Positions 1 to 5,962 of a DNA stretch of 15,056 nt are shown piece by piece. Origin of the DNA: Caryophanales bacterium (lineage in GTDB: Bacteria; Bacillota_I; Bacilli_A; RFN20; CAG-826); NCBI GenBank assembly GCA_022781015.1, contig JALEUF010000139.1, positions 1 through 15,056 on the forward strand, given 5' to 3'. The notes beneath the pieces were generated by a model. It was not told where the DNA came from. It ran no database searches and saw only the letters and a list, made by a program, of their open reading frames with translations. The position numbers were made by a program, and so were the translations under genes. Position 1 is the first letter of the stretch. The number at the start of each line of letters is the position of its first letter.

Positions 1-729
1 ACTCTAGATGAACTCGAAAAAGCTCTTATTGCTAGAATTGATTACTTTAAATCAAAAGGATGCAAGATTACTGACCATGGATTTAAAGATTTCCCAAAAG
101 GAATATATTCTAAAGAAGAAGCTAGCAAGGCTTTCTTAAATCTAAATAACCTAGATGAAATTAGCAAATCATATTTAACTGGATATCTATTTAGGTTCCT
201 CTTAAAAGAATATAAGAAGAGGAATTTGATTGTCCAACTCCATTTTGCAGTTACTAGAAATATCAATACCCCTGAATTCAAACTCCTTGGACCTGACCAT
301 GGATTTGATGTCATGGGCAAGGAAATCGATATTGATAATCTGATTAAATTGCTAGATTCAATCGAAGACAAGGATAGGCCTACAATTGTCTTATATACCC
401 TTAATCCAAATTCAATAAAGGCAATTAGCTGCATTTCTGGGGCATTTAGGAATGTCTTAATTGGCCCAGCCTGGTGGTTTAATGACACGGTCGGTGGAAT
501 CAAATATAACCTCGATGTAATATCAGAATATGCAATACTAGGTACTAATTTTGGGATGTTAACCGATTCTAGAAGTTTCTCTAGCTATTCACGTTTCGAC
601 TTCTTTAGAAGGATATTGTGCAATTTCGTTGGAGAAAAAATAGAAAAAGGTGAATATTCCTTGGAGGCAGGATTAAAATTAGTCGAAGATATTTCCTATA
701 ATAATATCAAGAAGGCTTTAGGAGAATAA
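1..729 (+). CDS. uxaC: Glucuronate isomerase, 3' part (5' end outside the window)
   Basis: The reading frame is open from base 1 and encodes the last 242 residues of uronate isomerase. This cytoplasmic enzyme converts D-glucuronate to D-fructuronate and D-galacturonate to D-tagaturonate, the first step of hexuronate catabolism. Recognisable blocks are TDHGF near local residue 25, LHFAVTRN near 80, GPDHGFDVMG near 98, GPAWWFND near 155 and the C-terminal LTDSRSF...SRFDFFRR block. The E. coli enzyme is about 470 residues, so roughly half is missing, cut by the window edge and not by mutation. An internal ATG at 226 falls mid-domain and is not the real start. The stop is 1 nt before the KDPG aldolase ATG, so the two are cotranscribed and probably translationally coupled. 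Identification is secure from the motifs and the operon partners. Confidence 0.93.
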   Translation, partial: TLDELEKALIARIDYFKSKGCKITDHGFKDFPKGIYSKEEASKAFLNLNNLDEISKSYLTGYLFRFLLKEYKKRNLIVQLHFAVTRNINTPEFKLLGPDHGFDVMGKEIDIDNLIKLLDSIEDKDRPTIVLYTLNPNSIKAISCISGAFRNVLIGPAWWFNDTVGGIKYNLDVISEYAILGTNFGMLTDSRSFSSYSRFDFFRRILCNFVGEKIEKGEYSLEAGLKLVEDISYNNIKKALGE

Positions 730-730
730 A

Positions 731-1342
731 ATGGATATCTATAGCAAAATTAGCGAATTAAAAATCGTTCCAGTCGTTGTGCTTAATTCCTTAGACGAAG
801 TAAGCGATAAAATAGAGGCTTTAATTGACGGGGGACTTCCTATTGCAGAAGTTTGCTTTAGGACTCCGGTTGCCAAAGAAGCAATCGAAATAATTTCTAA
901 AAAATACCCAGAAGTAATTTTAGGCGCAGGGACTGTAATAAATGCAACTCAATGTAAAGATGCCATAAAAGCAGGGGCAAAATTCATTGTTTCTCCTGGA
1001 TTAAGTAAGGATGTTGCCCTTATTTGCAAAGAAAACAATATCCCTTATCTCCCAGGAACAGTTACTCCAACCGAGATAATGGAAGCATTGGATTTAGGAA
1101 TCAATGTTGTTAAATTCTTCCCAGCTTCTAATTATGGGGGATTAGCTACAATCAAGGCTATCTGCAGTGCTTTCCCTTCTATTAAGATCATGCCTACTGG
1201 AGGGATAAACCTAGATAATATCAACGATTATCTATCTTTTAATAAGATTATTGCCTGTGGTGGCAGCTTTATGATGAAGGGCAACAAAGAAGAAATGACT
1301 TCCAAAACCAAAGAAGCCGTCAATAAGGTTAGAGGATTATAA
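731..1342 (+). CDS. kdgA: 2-dehydro-3-deoxy-6-phosphogluconate (KDPG) aldolase
   Basis: A 203-residue class I aldolase that splits KDPG into pyruvate and glyceraldehyde 3-phosphate, the last step of the glucuronate route. The length matches the family (about 200-215). Visible active-site features are the general-base Glu in GLPIAEVCFRTP (E40, with R44 and T45 next to it), the GAGTV block (65-69), SPG (88-90), the Schiff-base lysine in VVKFFPAS (K128) and the phosphate-binding PTGGI segment near 155. The start is 1 nt after the uxaC stop, with a GGAG-like ribosome site inside the end of uxaC. The kinase that makes its substrate follows 2 nt after its stop, so uxaC, this gene and kdgK form one unit. 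It is also called eda in other genomes. Some members also act on 2-keto-4-hydroxyglutarate, which cannot be settled from sequence. Confidence 0.93.
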   Translation: MDIYSKISELKIVPVVVLNSLDEVSDKIEALIDGGLPIAEVCFRTPVAKEAIEIISKKYPEVILGAGTVINATQCKDAIKAGAKFIVSPGLSKDVALICKENNIPYLPGTVTPTEIMEALDLGINVVKFFPASNYGGLATIKAICSAFPSIKIMPTGGINLDNINDYLSFNKIIACGGSFMMKGNKEEMTSKTKEAVNKVRGL

Positions 1343-1344
1343 AA

Positions 1345-2367
1345 ATGAAAATAGTTACATTTGGTGAATTAATGCTAAGGCTTCAGCCTTTTGATTATCT
1401 TCGTTTCGTCCAATCTTCAGATTATGAAGCAACATTTGGAGGAGGGGAGGCTAATGTAGCAGTAAGCCTTTCTAATTTTGGCCTTGATGCTTATTTTGTC
1501 TCCAAATTACCAACTAATGAAATTGGCCAATCTGGGCTTAATTCATTAAGAAGATATGGTGTCCATACCGATTATATCGTTAGGGATAACGAGAATAGAA
1601 TGGGCATATATTACCTAGAAAAAGGTGCTTCCCAAAGACCATCGAAAGTCATTTATGACCGTAAATATTCTGCCTTCTATTTCTCTAAGGAAAGCGATTA
1701 TGATTGGGATGTCATATTTAAAGATGCCAAATGGTTCCATATCTCTGGAATCACCCCGGCCTTAAATGAAAACATGGCCAAAATATCGATTATGGCATGT
1801 AAAGAGGCCAAAAAAAGAGGCGTCATAGTTTCTTGTGACCTTAATTACAGGAATAAGCTTTGGAGCAAGGAAGAAGCTAAAATCACCATGTCAGAGATTG
1901 CTAAATATGTCGATGTCTGCATTGGAAACGAAGAAGATGCAAGTGATGTATTTGGGATCAAGAGTTCTGAAACAGATGTCAATTCCGGCAAATTAAATAA
2001 GGAAGGTTATAAAGATGTCGCAAGGCAATTAAAGGAAACATTTGGATTCAAGAAAGTCGCCATTACCTTAAGGACATCAATAAGTGCCTTTGATAATAAG
2101 TGGGCCAGCATGCTATTTGATGGAGAAGATTATTATTTCTCCAAAGAATATAATGTCCATATCGTCGATAGAGTCGGCGGTGGGGATAGCTTCTCCGCTG
2201 GATTAATATATGCCTTAGTCAATGACTATAGTTCGAAAGATGCGATAGAATTTGCAACTGCCGCAAGTTGTCTAAAGCATTCAATCGAAGGCGATTACAA
2301 CATGGTTAGCGTCGATGAGGTAAAGAAACTTATCTCTAGCGGTGGAAGTGGCAGAGTCCAAAGATAA
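1345..2367 (+). CDS. kdgK: 2-keto-3-deoxygluconate kinase, PfkB family
   Basis: A 340-residue ribokinase/PfkB sugar kinase that phosphorylates 2-keto-3-deoxygluconate with ATP to give KDPG. The N-terminal sugar-binding block GGGEANVAVSLSNFG lies near residues 32-46. The C-terminal PfkB signature DRVGGGDSFSAG starts at D275, with catalytic base D281 in GGGD, the usual anion-hole motif. The protein is near normal family length. Other PfkB kinases share these motifs; the specificity comes mainly from the position directly behind uxaC and KDPG aldolase, so the substrate assignment is strong inference. The stop is followed 18 bases later by a good hairpin terminator, which ends the hexuronate operon. 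uxaB/uxuA-type genes and transporters would be expected upstream of the window. Confidence 0.9.
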   Translation: MKIVTFGELMLRLQPFDYLRFVQSSDYEATFGGGEANVAVSLSNFGLDAYFVSKLPTNEIGQSGLNSLRRYGVHTDYIVRDNENRMGIYYLEKGASQRPSKVIYDRKYSAFYFSKESDYDWDVIFKDAKWFHISGITPALNENMAKISIMACKEAKKRGVIVSCDLNYRNKLWSKEEAKITMSEIAKYVDVCIGNEEDASDVFGIKSSETDVNSGKLNKEGYKDVARQLKETFGFKKVAITLRTSISAFDNKWASMLFDGEDYYFSKEYNVHIVDRVGGGDSFSAGLIYALVNDYSSKDAIEFATAASCLKHSIEGDYNMVSVDEVKKLISSGGSGRVQR

Positions 2368-2385
2368 ATCAGAATTACATTTATT

Positions 2386-2412
2386 GGGTAGCGTTATTGC
2401 TGCCCTTTTTAT
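2386..2412 (+). terminator. Rho-independent terminator of the hexuronate operon
   Basis: The stem GGGTAGC (2386-2392) pairs with GCTGCCC (2399-2405) around a 6-nt loop, with one G-T wobble, and is followed directly by TTTTTAT. It lies 18 bases after the kdgK stop. Confidence 0.85.
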
Positions 2413-2462
2413 ATCGGTAAGATTGATATAATTTAGTTTCTATAGTATTTAGATGTATATTT

Positions 2463-2497
2463 AAAAAAAGAAATAAGAACATATAGTTCTTTATTCT
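2463..2497 (-). terminator. Leftward terminator of the antitoxin-like gene
   Basis: Read on the minus strand, the arm at 2486-2497 pairs with 2469-2480 around a 5-nt loop, with ten of twelve positions paired, followed by a run of seven T (plus-strand A at 2463-2469). It starts 3 bases after the leftward stop codon at 2500. With the kdgK terminator it forms a convergent, insulated junction. Confidence 0.65.
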
Positions 2498-2499
2498 GT

Positions 2500-2721
2500 T
2501 TATAAATTATTTGCATTCCTTAATTCATCAAGTGAATATGTTTTCGGGTTCTTATTAAAACTCTCGATTTGTTTGCTAAATTCTTTAGAATCGAATTCAT
2601 CTTCGATTTTTTCTAGAAGTGCATGTTTGAATGCTTTTGATAAAGAAATTTTATGGGAAGTGCAATATCTTTTAAAAAGTTTTGCATCTTCTTTATTTAT
2701 TTTAACTAATGTTATAGTCAC
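2500..2721 (-). CDS. RelB/DUF6290-like antitoxin, no toxin partner visible
   Basis: A 73-residue acidic, largely helical protein. The N-terminal segment (about 1-30) looks like a ribbon-helix-helix DNA-binding unit: a short strand TITLVKINK, then a helix DAKLFKRYC and a second helix starting ISLSKAFKHALLEKIEDEF. The tail ends NPKTYSLDELR, a phrase typical of the DUF6290/RelB-type antitoxin family common in Firmicutes. Such proteins repress their own promoter and neutralise a RelE/ParE-type toxin. Translation starts at a GTG (2721-2719), supported by GGAGG seven bases upstream. No toxin frame lies on either side: a terminator follows immediately and about 160 non-coding bases separate its start from the tRNAs. 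It is therefore either an orphan antitoxin or a stand-alone small regulator. The family call is from motif recall only. Confidence 0.72.
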   Translation of the reverse strand: MTITLVKINKEDAKLFKRYCTSHKISLSKAFKHALLEKIEDEFDSKEFSKQIESFNKNPKTYSLDELRNANNL

Positions 2722-2751
2722 CTAATTGCCTCCAGAAATTTCTTTTAAGTA

Positions 2752-2757
2752 ATTATA
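2752..2757 (-). promoter_or_regulatory. Possible -10 box of the antitoxin-like gene
   Basis: A perfect TATAAT on the minus strand lies 30 bases upstream of the GTG start. No good -35 hexamer sits at the usual distance. Farther upstream is an imperfect palindrome, CGTTTAT/ATAGACG (2790-2807), that could be an operator. The call rests on one hexamer in AT-rich sequence. Confidence 0.35.
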
Positions 2758-2815
2758 AATAAAGAAAGCATGGATACTTTTATGTCATCCGTTTATTAAA
2801 ATAGACGATTATAAT

Positions 2816-2846
2816 TTTCACTATTTTTTCACTAAATTTCACTAAA
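2816..2846. repeat. Three short direct copies of TTTCACTA(AA)
   Basis: TTTCACTA occurs at 2816-2823, 2827-2836 and 2837-2846, the last two extended to TTTCACTAAA. The copies begin 11 and 10 bases apart, close to one helical turn. They lie just beyond the tRNA terminator and upstream of the leftward antitoxin-like gene, so they could bind a regulator, but short AT-rich repeats like this can also arise by chance. Confidence 0.4.
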
Positions 2847-2872
2847 TAAAAGACACGCTTTTCATGCGTGTC
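2846..2872 (-). terminator. Terminator of the tRNA-Ile/tRNA-Ser unit
   Basis: On the minus strand, GACACGC (2872-2866) pairs perfectly with GCGTGTC (2858-2852) around a 7-nt loop, followed by TTTTATTT. It lies 12 bases beyond the encoded CCA of tRNA-Ser. Confidence 0.85.
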
Positions 2873-2884
2873 GGAAGTTCAAAC

Positions 2885-2975
2885 TGGCGGAGAAGTGGGG
2901 ATTCGAACCCCAGCTGGGAGTGACCCCACTATCGGTTTTCAAGACCAACCCCTTCAGCCACTTGGGTACTTCTCC
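2885..2975 (-). tRNA. tRNA-Ser (UGA anticodon)
   Basis: Read leftward, this is a full class II tRNA. The 7-bp acceptor GGAGAAG/CTTCTCC, the D arm, the anticodon stem, a long variable arm built on AGTGGGGTCACTCCCAGCT, the GTTCGAA T loop, discriminator G and an encoded CCA (2887-2885) are all visible. The anticodon loop CTTGAAA gives UGA, reading UCA and, by wobble, other UCN codons. The large variable arm supports serine identity. Only one base separates its 5' end from the CCA of tRNA-Ile, so both come from one precursor. Confidence 0.96.
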
Positions 2976-2976
2976 G

Positions 2977-3053
2977 TGGTGGTCCATCGGTGGCTTGAAC
3001 ACCGAACCTTGCGATTATAAGTCGCACGCTCTAACCAATTGAGCTAATGGACC
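2977..3053 (-). tRNA. tRNA-Ile with UAU anticodon
   Basis: Read leftward, a complete 77-nt tRNA with encoded CCA. The acceptor GGTCCAT/ATGGACC is fully paired, the D stem is GCTC/GAGC, the anticodon stem is TGCGA/TCGCA and the T stem is CGGTG/CACCG with loop TTCAAGC. The seven-base anticodon loop is CTTATAA, so the anticodon is UAU, which matches the isoleucine codon AUA directly. Most bacteria instead read AUA with a CAU tRNA modified to lysidine by TilS. It is the first gene of the two-tRNA transcript. Structure is clear; amino acid identity is by anticodon. Confidence 0.93.
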
Positions 3054-3085
3054 GCTTTAATGCCTAATTTCCTTTGGGCTGTCAT

Positions 3086-3091
3086 ATTATA
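3086..3091 (-). promoter_or_regulatory. Likely -10 box of the tRNA transcript
   Basis: A perfect TATAAT on the minus strand lies 32 bases upstream of the 5' end of tRNA-Ile, a suitable distance for a short precursor leader. The -35 region at 17-19 bases is a poor match to consensus. Strength and use are inferred. Confidence 0.5.
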
Positions 3092-3204
3092 TCTTAATCT
3101 AGACTTTAGGGAAGAAAAAAATAACGAAAAATCTTATCTATTGGTTATATTTGGCTAAAAAAATAGTTTTCTTACGATTGGTTTTGGCTCAAAATAATAT
3201 AATC

Positions 3205-3729
3205 ATGGACCAAATTAATATTTCATTTCCCTCGAATTATAAAGGCAAGGTAAAAGATAAATTAAGCGTCAAGTCTAATTCAGTTATAATTTCTTTTACA
3301 ATTGGACTAGTCTTATTGGGAATAGGCTTATACCTATTTCTAAGGGATAAAGCTACGACGCTTGCCCAAAGTCCTATTATCCCAATACTAGGATTAATCC
3401 TGATATTTTTAGGCATTTTAATAATGTTAACATCCCCATTTATTGGATTATTCAATGGATATAACAAATATCTAAAAGGGAATATTAACATTAATCTAAC
3501 TAAGAATGAACCTGATTCTTTTCCTTATTATTCCTATAGGATTTATTCAGATGAATTTGAATCCAATGGTAACCTAAATAACATTGCTAGGCTAAAAAGG
3601 GTATACGCATTGACATTAGAAAAAGGAAAGATGCTATATATACCTATTAATATATTATCTAAGGAATCGGTCTCTTTTTTAGATGATATGGTTTCTATCT
3701 ATAACAAGAAGGCAACTATTTCCAAATAG
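3205..3729 (+). CDS. Unrecognised two-TM membrane protein
   Basis: I do not recognise this protein. From the ATG at 3205 it has 174 residues. A TTG at 3151 in the same frame would add 18 residues, but that segment has no ribosome site and resembles no signal peptide. The order is a short polar N-terminus, a hydrophobic span (about residues 26-46), a short basic loop with RDK, a second span (about 58-83), then a soluble C-terminal part of about 90 residues ending in lysines. That part contains a YALTLEKGKMLYIPI stretch suggestive of beta strands. Neither start has a clear Shine-Dalgarno sequence. It stands alone, divergent from the tRNAs, and is followed by a regulatory-looking region. Codon use resembles its neighbours. 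It is probably an integral membrane protein of unknown role. Confidence 0.65.
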   Translation: MDQINISFPSNYKGKVKDKLSVKSNSVIISFTIGLVLLGIGLYLFLRDKATTLAQSPIIPILGLILIFLGILIMLTSPFIGLFNGYNKYLKGNININLTKNEPDSFPYYSYRIYSDEFESNGNLNNIARLKRVYALTLEKGKMLYIPINILSKESVSFLDDMVSIYNKKATISK

Positions 3730-3745
3730 ACTCAATAACTATTTT

Positions 3746-3780
3746 TTGACTAAAATATTGATTAATTGACTAAATTAGTT
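3746..3780. repeat. Phased TTGACTAAA repeats with an ACTAA/TTAGT palindrome
   Basis: TTGACTAAA occurs at 3746-3754 and 3766-3774, exactly 20 bases apart (two helical turns), with a degenerate TTGATTAA between them at 3758-3765. The second copy runs into the perfect palindrome ACTAAATTAGT (3769-3779). The cluster ends 18 bases upstream of the -35 box of the sugar-kinase promoter, where an activator or repressor could act. Function is inferred from arrangement only. Confidence 0.4.
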
Positions 3781-3797
3781 CTAAATTCGTTTTTTGT

Positions 3798-3849
3798 TTG
3801 TTAAAAGTTATTTCTTGTATCATAATTGCAATTGTTACTCCTAGGAAGG
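3798..3849 (+). promoter_or_regulatory. Promoter and ribosome site of the sugar 1-kinase gene
   Basis: A -35 box TTGTTA (3798-3803) and -10 box CATAAT (3821-3826) are separated by 17 bases. An overlapping alternative is TTGTTT (3794-3799) with TATCAT (3818-3823). AGGAAGG at 3843-3849 lies 7 bases before the ATG at 3857 and fixes that start. The kinase gene therefore appears to be transcribed on its own. Confidence 0.6.
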
Positions 3850-3856
3850 TAATTTC

Positions 3857-4969
3857 ATGAAACAAATAAGCAAAGAAAAATTGTTAGATGCAATTTCGAA
3901 ATTTGATTTTAAAGGGGAATTAATCCATTACGAATTAAATACAATCGGCCATATTAACGAAACATATTTTTTAACATTCAAGGAAAATGATGGCAAAGAA
4001 ACTAAATACATCCTTCAACGTATCAATATCGATGTCTTCCCAAATGCTAAAGAATTAATGGCCAACATCGAAAATGTCACCAAATTCCTCCGCAAGAAAG
4101 TACTTTCTAGGGGAGGGGATCCAAAAAGGGAATGTCTAGAATTAATCCATACTTTGGACGAAAAACCTTACTATGTTGATGATAGCCATAATTTCTATCG
4201 CGGCTATGTATTTATCGATCCTAGTGTCTGCTATTGCTCGATTGATAATAAAGAAATATTCAAGCAAGCAGGAATAGCCTTTGGTTCTTTCCAAAATGAT
4301 TTAGCAGATTATCCTTCTTCCACCTTATTTGAAACAATTCCTGATTTCCATAATACCCATAAAAGGATGGAAACCTTCCTATCTATATTAAATAAGGATA
4401 AGGTGAATCGTGCTTCTAGCTGTAAAGAAGCAATAAAAGGATATCTAGACAATAAAGAATATGCCGAGATTTTCTTTAAATTAGATAAAACCAAATATCC
4501 ATTAAGAGTTACCCATAATGACACAAAATTAAATAATGTCTTATTCGATGGGGAAGGCAAACATGCAATATGTGTCATAGATTTAGATACAGTCATGCCT
4601 GGATATGCGATGAATGATTTTGGCGATGCGATTAGATTTGGGGCAAATTATGCTGGCGAAGATGAAAAAGATTTATCCAAAGTCGGCTTAAACCTAGAAT
4701 ATTTCAAGTCTTTTGCAGAAGGATTCCTCTCTAAATGCGGTTCTTCTTTGACTAAAGATGAAATAAGTTATCTCCCATATGGCGCGATGATTATGACTTA
4801 TGAATGCGGTTTGCGTTTTTTAACCGATTATCTAGACGGGGATAATTATTTCAGGATTGAATATGAAGACCATAACTTAGTAAGGGCCAAAGACCAACTC
4901 GCCTTGTTCATGGATATGAAAAAGAAGAAGACTGAAATGGATAAAATAATCGCCGATTTAGTTAAATAG
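3857..4969 (+). CDS. NahK-like N-acetylhexosamine 1-kinase (APH-fold sugar kinase)
   Basis: A 370-residue kinase of the aminoglycoside phosphotransferase/choline kinase fold. The N-terminal lobe carries NTIGHINETY (28-37), acting as the ATP-binding loop, and a YILQRIN strand with its charged partner. The C-lobe has the catalytic loop THNDTKLNNVLFD (D222, with N227 for metal) and IDLDTVMPG (D242, D244 replacing the usual DFG), followed by FGDAIRFGAN. These last phrases are close to what I recall of bifidobacterial N-acetylhexosamine 1-kinase (NahK/LnpB), which makes GlcNAc-1-P or GalNAc-1-P from host glycan or mucin disaccharide breakdown. Length (about 360) agrees. No galacto-N-biose phosphorylase or epimerase is present nearby, so the exact hexosamine is unknown. 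It is not expected to give aminoglycoside resistance. It is cytoplasmic, with its own promoter and a strong ribosome site. Confidence 0.82.
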   Translation: MKQISKEKLLDAISKFDFKGELIHYELNTIGHINETYFLTFKENDGKETKYILQRINIDVFPNAKELMANIENVTKFLRKKVLSRGGDPKRECLELIHTLDEKPYYVDDSHNFYRGYVFIDPSVCYCSIDNKEIFKQAGIAFGSFQNDLADYPSSTLFETIPDFHNTHKRMETFLSILNKDKVNRASSCKEAIKGYLDNKEYAEIFFKLDKTKYPLRVTHNDTKLNNVLFDGEGKHAICVIDLDTVMPGYAMNDFGDAIRFGANYAGEDEKDLSKVGLNLEYFKSFAEGFLSKCGSSLTKDEISYLPYGAMIMTYECGLRFLTDYLDGDNYFRIEYEDHNLVRAKDQLALFMDMKKKKTEMDKIIADLVK

Positions 4970-5016
4970 TTCATTTAAATTAATCAGATCATATATTTTG
5001 TAGTATCCTTATTCAC

Positions 5017-5817
5017 ATGGATGCTTTAGGAACTTCAATTTTCTCATTAACAATAATATTCGCCGCAACTACACTTGGTTCGGCGCTGGTGTTCTTTTTC
5101 AGGAAGAATTTTTCTGATAAGGTTGGCAACATAATAATCGGATTAGCCTCTGGAATTATGATTTCTTCTTCTATCTTTGGTCTTCTTTTACCTTCAATGG
5201 AAGAAGCTAACAAAAGTAGTTACTTGCCTTCTTATTTAAGTTTCATCCCTACTGTAACGGGATTTATATTGGGTGGCCTTATCCTTTATCTAATGGATAA
5301 GCTCATCCCTCATTTGCACTTAAGTTCAAACGAAGAAGAAGGGCCGAGATCCAGTTTATCTAGGAATGCCAAATTCTTTTTTGCCGTTACTATCCATAAT
5401 ATCCCTGAAGGAATTTCAATTGGTCTAGCTTGTGGGCTGGCATTAGCTAATCCTAATGATGCTAGCCATATTGGGGCTGCTTTAGCCTTAGCTATAGGTA
5501 TAGCAATCCAAAATTTCCCAGAAGGAGCGGCTGTTTCTATACCTTTATTAGAAGAAGGAGTATCTAAGCCAAAAGCCTTCCTATTAGGTGCAGCTTCAGG
5601 TATAGTCGAACCTATTTTTGGCTTATTGACCGTATTTATTTCTTCTTATCTAGGCGTAACTCTTCCATATTTACTTGCTATTGCGGCAGGGGCAATGATT
5701 TATGTAACAATCGATGAATTGCTGCCTGAAGCAAGAAAAGGAAATTATGTCCATTATGGGCTTTGGTCGTTTATGATCGGCTTTGCAATTATGATGGTTC
5801 TAGAAATGGCTTTATAG
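5017..5817 (+). CDS. ZIP family metal cation transporter
   Basis: A 266-residue integral membrane protein of the ZIP (ZupT/GufA-like) family, which brings zinc or other divalent metals into the cytoplasm. About eight hydrophobic spans are visible. A variable loop after the third span contains HLHL followed by an acidic NEEEGPR stretch (about 98-110), the usual metal-rich loop. The conserved metal-site helices are HNIPEGISIG (H127, N128, E131) and QNFPEGAA (Q165, N166, E169), followed by GIVEPIFGLL. The length is normal for bacterial ZIPs. The ATG at 5017 has no Shine-Dalgarno sequence; possible -10 boxes (TATATT 4992-4997, TAGTAT 5001-5006) lie so close that the leader would be about 4-13 nt. 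No metal-responsive operator is recognised. Metal specificity cannot be read from the sequence. Confidence 0.88.
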   Translation: MDALGTSIFSLTIIFAATTLGSALVFFFRKNFSDKVGNIIIGLASGIMISSSIFGLLLPSMEEANKSSYLPSYLSFIPTVTGFILGGLILYLMDKLIPHLHLSSNEEEGPRSSLSRNAKFFFAVTIHNIPEGISIGLACGLALANPNDASHIGAALALAIGIAIQNFPEGAAVSIPLLEEGVSKPKAFLLGAASGIVEPIFGLLTVFISSYLGVTLPYLLAIAAGAMIYVTIDELLPEARKGNYVHYGLWSFMIGFAIMMVLEMAL

Positions 5818-5826
5818 CCGTTTTTT
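5806..5826 (+). terminator. Terminator overlapping the ZIP gene stop codon
   Basis: ATGGCT (5806-5811) pairs with AGCCGT (5816-5821) around the loop TTAT, with one T-G wobble, and runs into TTTTTT. The TAG stop (5815-5817) lies inside the hairpin, so the end of the gene and the terminator share bases. The stem is short, so efficiency is uncertain. Confidence 0.6.
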
Positions 5827-5841
5827 CTTATGTAAATACCT

Positions 5842-5855
5842 TGAAAGCGGTTTCA
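5842..5855 (+). promoter_or_regulatory. Candidate CcpA cre box upstream of rex-adhE
   Basis: TGAAAGCGGTTTCA matches the cre consensus TGWNANCGNTNWCA at every specified position and is a near-perfect palindrome. CcpA with HPr-Ser-P binds such sites in Firmicutes to repress or activate carbon and overflow metabolism. The site lies about 35 bases upstream of the putative rex -35 box, a place where activation is as likely as repression. The presence of CcpA in this genome is not shown by the window. Confidence 0.6.
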
Positions 5856-5929
5856 GTAACGATATATCGGTAAAAATATACTTAAACTATTTACAATTGT
5901 TTTTTAAATCGTTAATGTTTTATCGGTAA
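5856..5929. promoter_or_regulatory. Four ATCGKTAM octamers, candidate operator array for rex
   Basis: Two octamers face each other around a 2-base centre: GTAACGAT (5856-5863, the complement of ATCGTTAC) and ATCGGTAA (5866-5873). Two more lie in tandem 14 bases apart: ATCGTTAA (5908-5915, touching the proposed -10 box) and ATCGGTAA (5922-5929, around the expected transcription start). Their position is what an autorepressor such as Rex would need, but the motif differs from the usual Rex operator (TTGTGAANNNNTTCACAA or TTGTTAANNNNTTAACAA), none of which I see here. Binding is inferred. Confidence 0.45.
5890..5918 (+). promoter_or_regulatory. Putative promoter of the rex-adhE-hydrogenase operon
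   Basis: TTTACA (5890-5895) and TAATGT (5913-5918) are separated by 17 bases. The -35 is good and the -10 weak, which suits a regulated promoter. The start would fall near 5925, giving a leader of about 40 nt before the rex ATG at 5963, with AAAGGAG about 12 bases upstream of the ATG as ribosome site. Confidence 0.45.
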
Positions 5930-5962
5930 CTTGAAAGAGTTAAGAAAGGAGAGAAAAAGAAT

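Noticed and set aside
42..503. A 153-codon minus-strand frame opposite uxaC
   Set aside because: The plus strand encodes uronate isomerase motifs over the whole span.
226..729. A separate short gene beginning at the ATG at 226
   Set aside because: The same frame is open upstream to base 1 and continues the uronate isomerase sequence, so this is an internal methionine.
2368..3204. A mobile element or integration scar around the tRNA pair
   Set aside because: tRNA genes are common integration sites, but I see no integrase, no repeated tRNA 3' end and no change in base composition; the 2-tRNA unit has intact promoter and terminator.
3857..4969. An aminoglycoside resistance gene
   Set aside because: It has the APH fold, but the GHINETY, HNDTKLNNVL and DLDTVMPG phrases point to N-acetylhexosamine 1-kinase-type sugar kinases.
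5826..5962. A standard Rex operator (TTGTGAANNNNTTCACAA or TTGTTAANNNNTTAACAA)
   Set aside because: TTGAAAGCGGTTTCAG at 5841 is superficially similar but fits the cre consensus exactly and the Rex consensus poorly; no other stretch has both Rex half-sites with a 4-base spacer.
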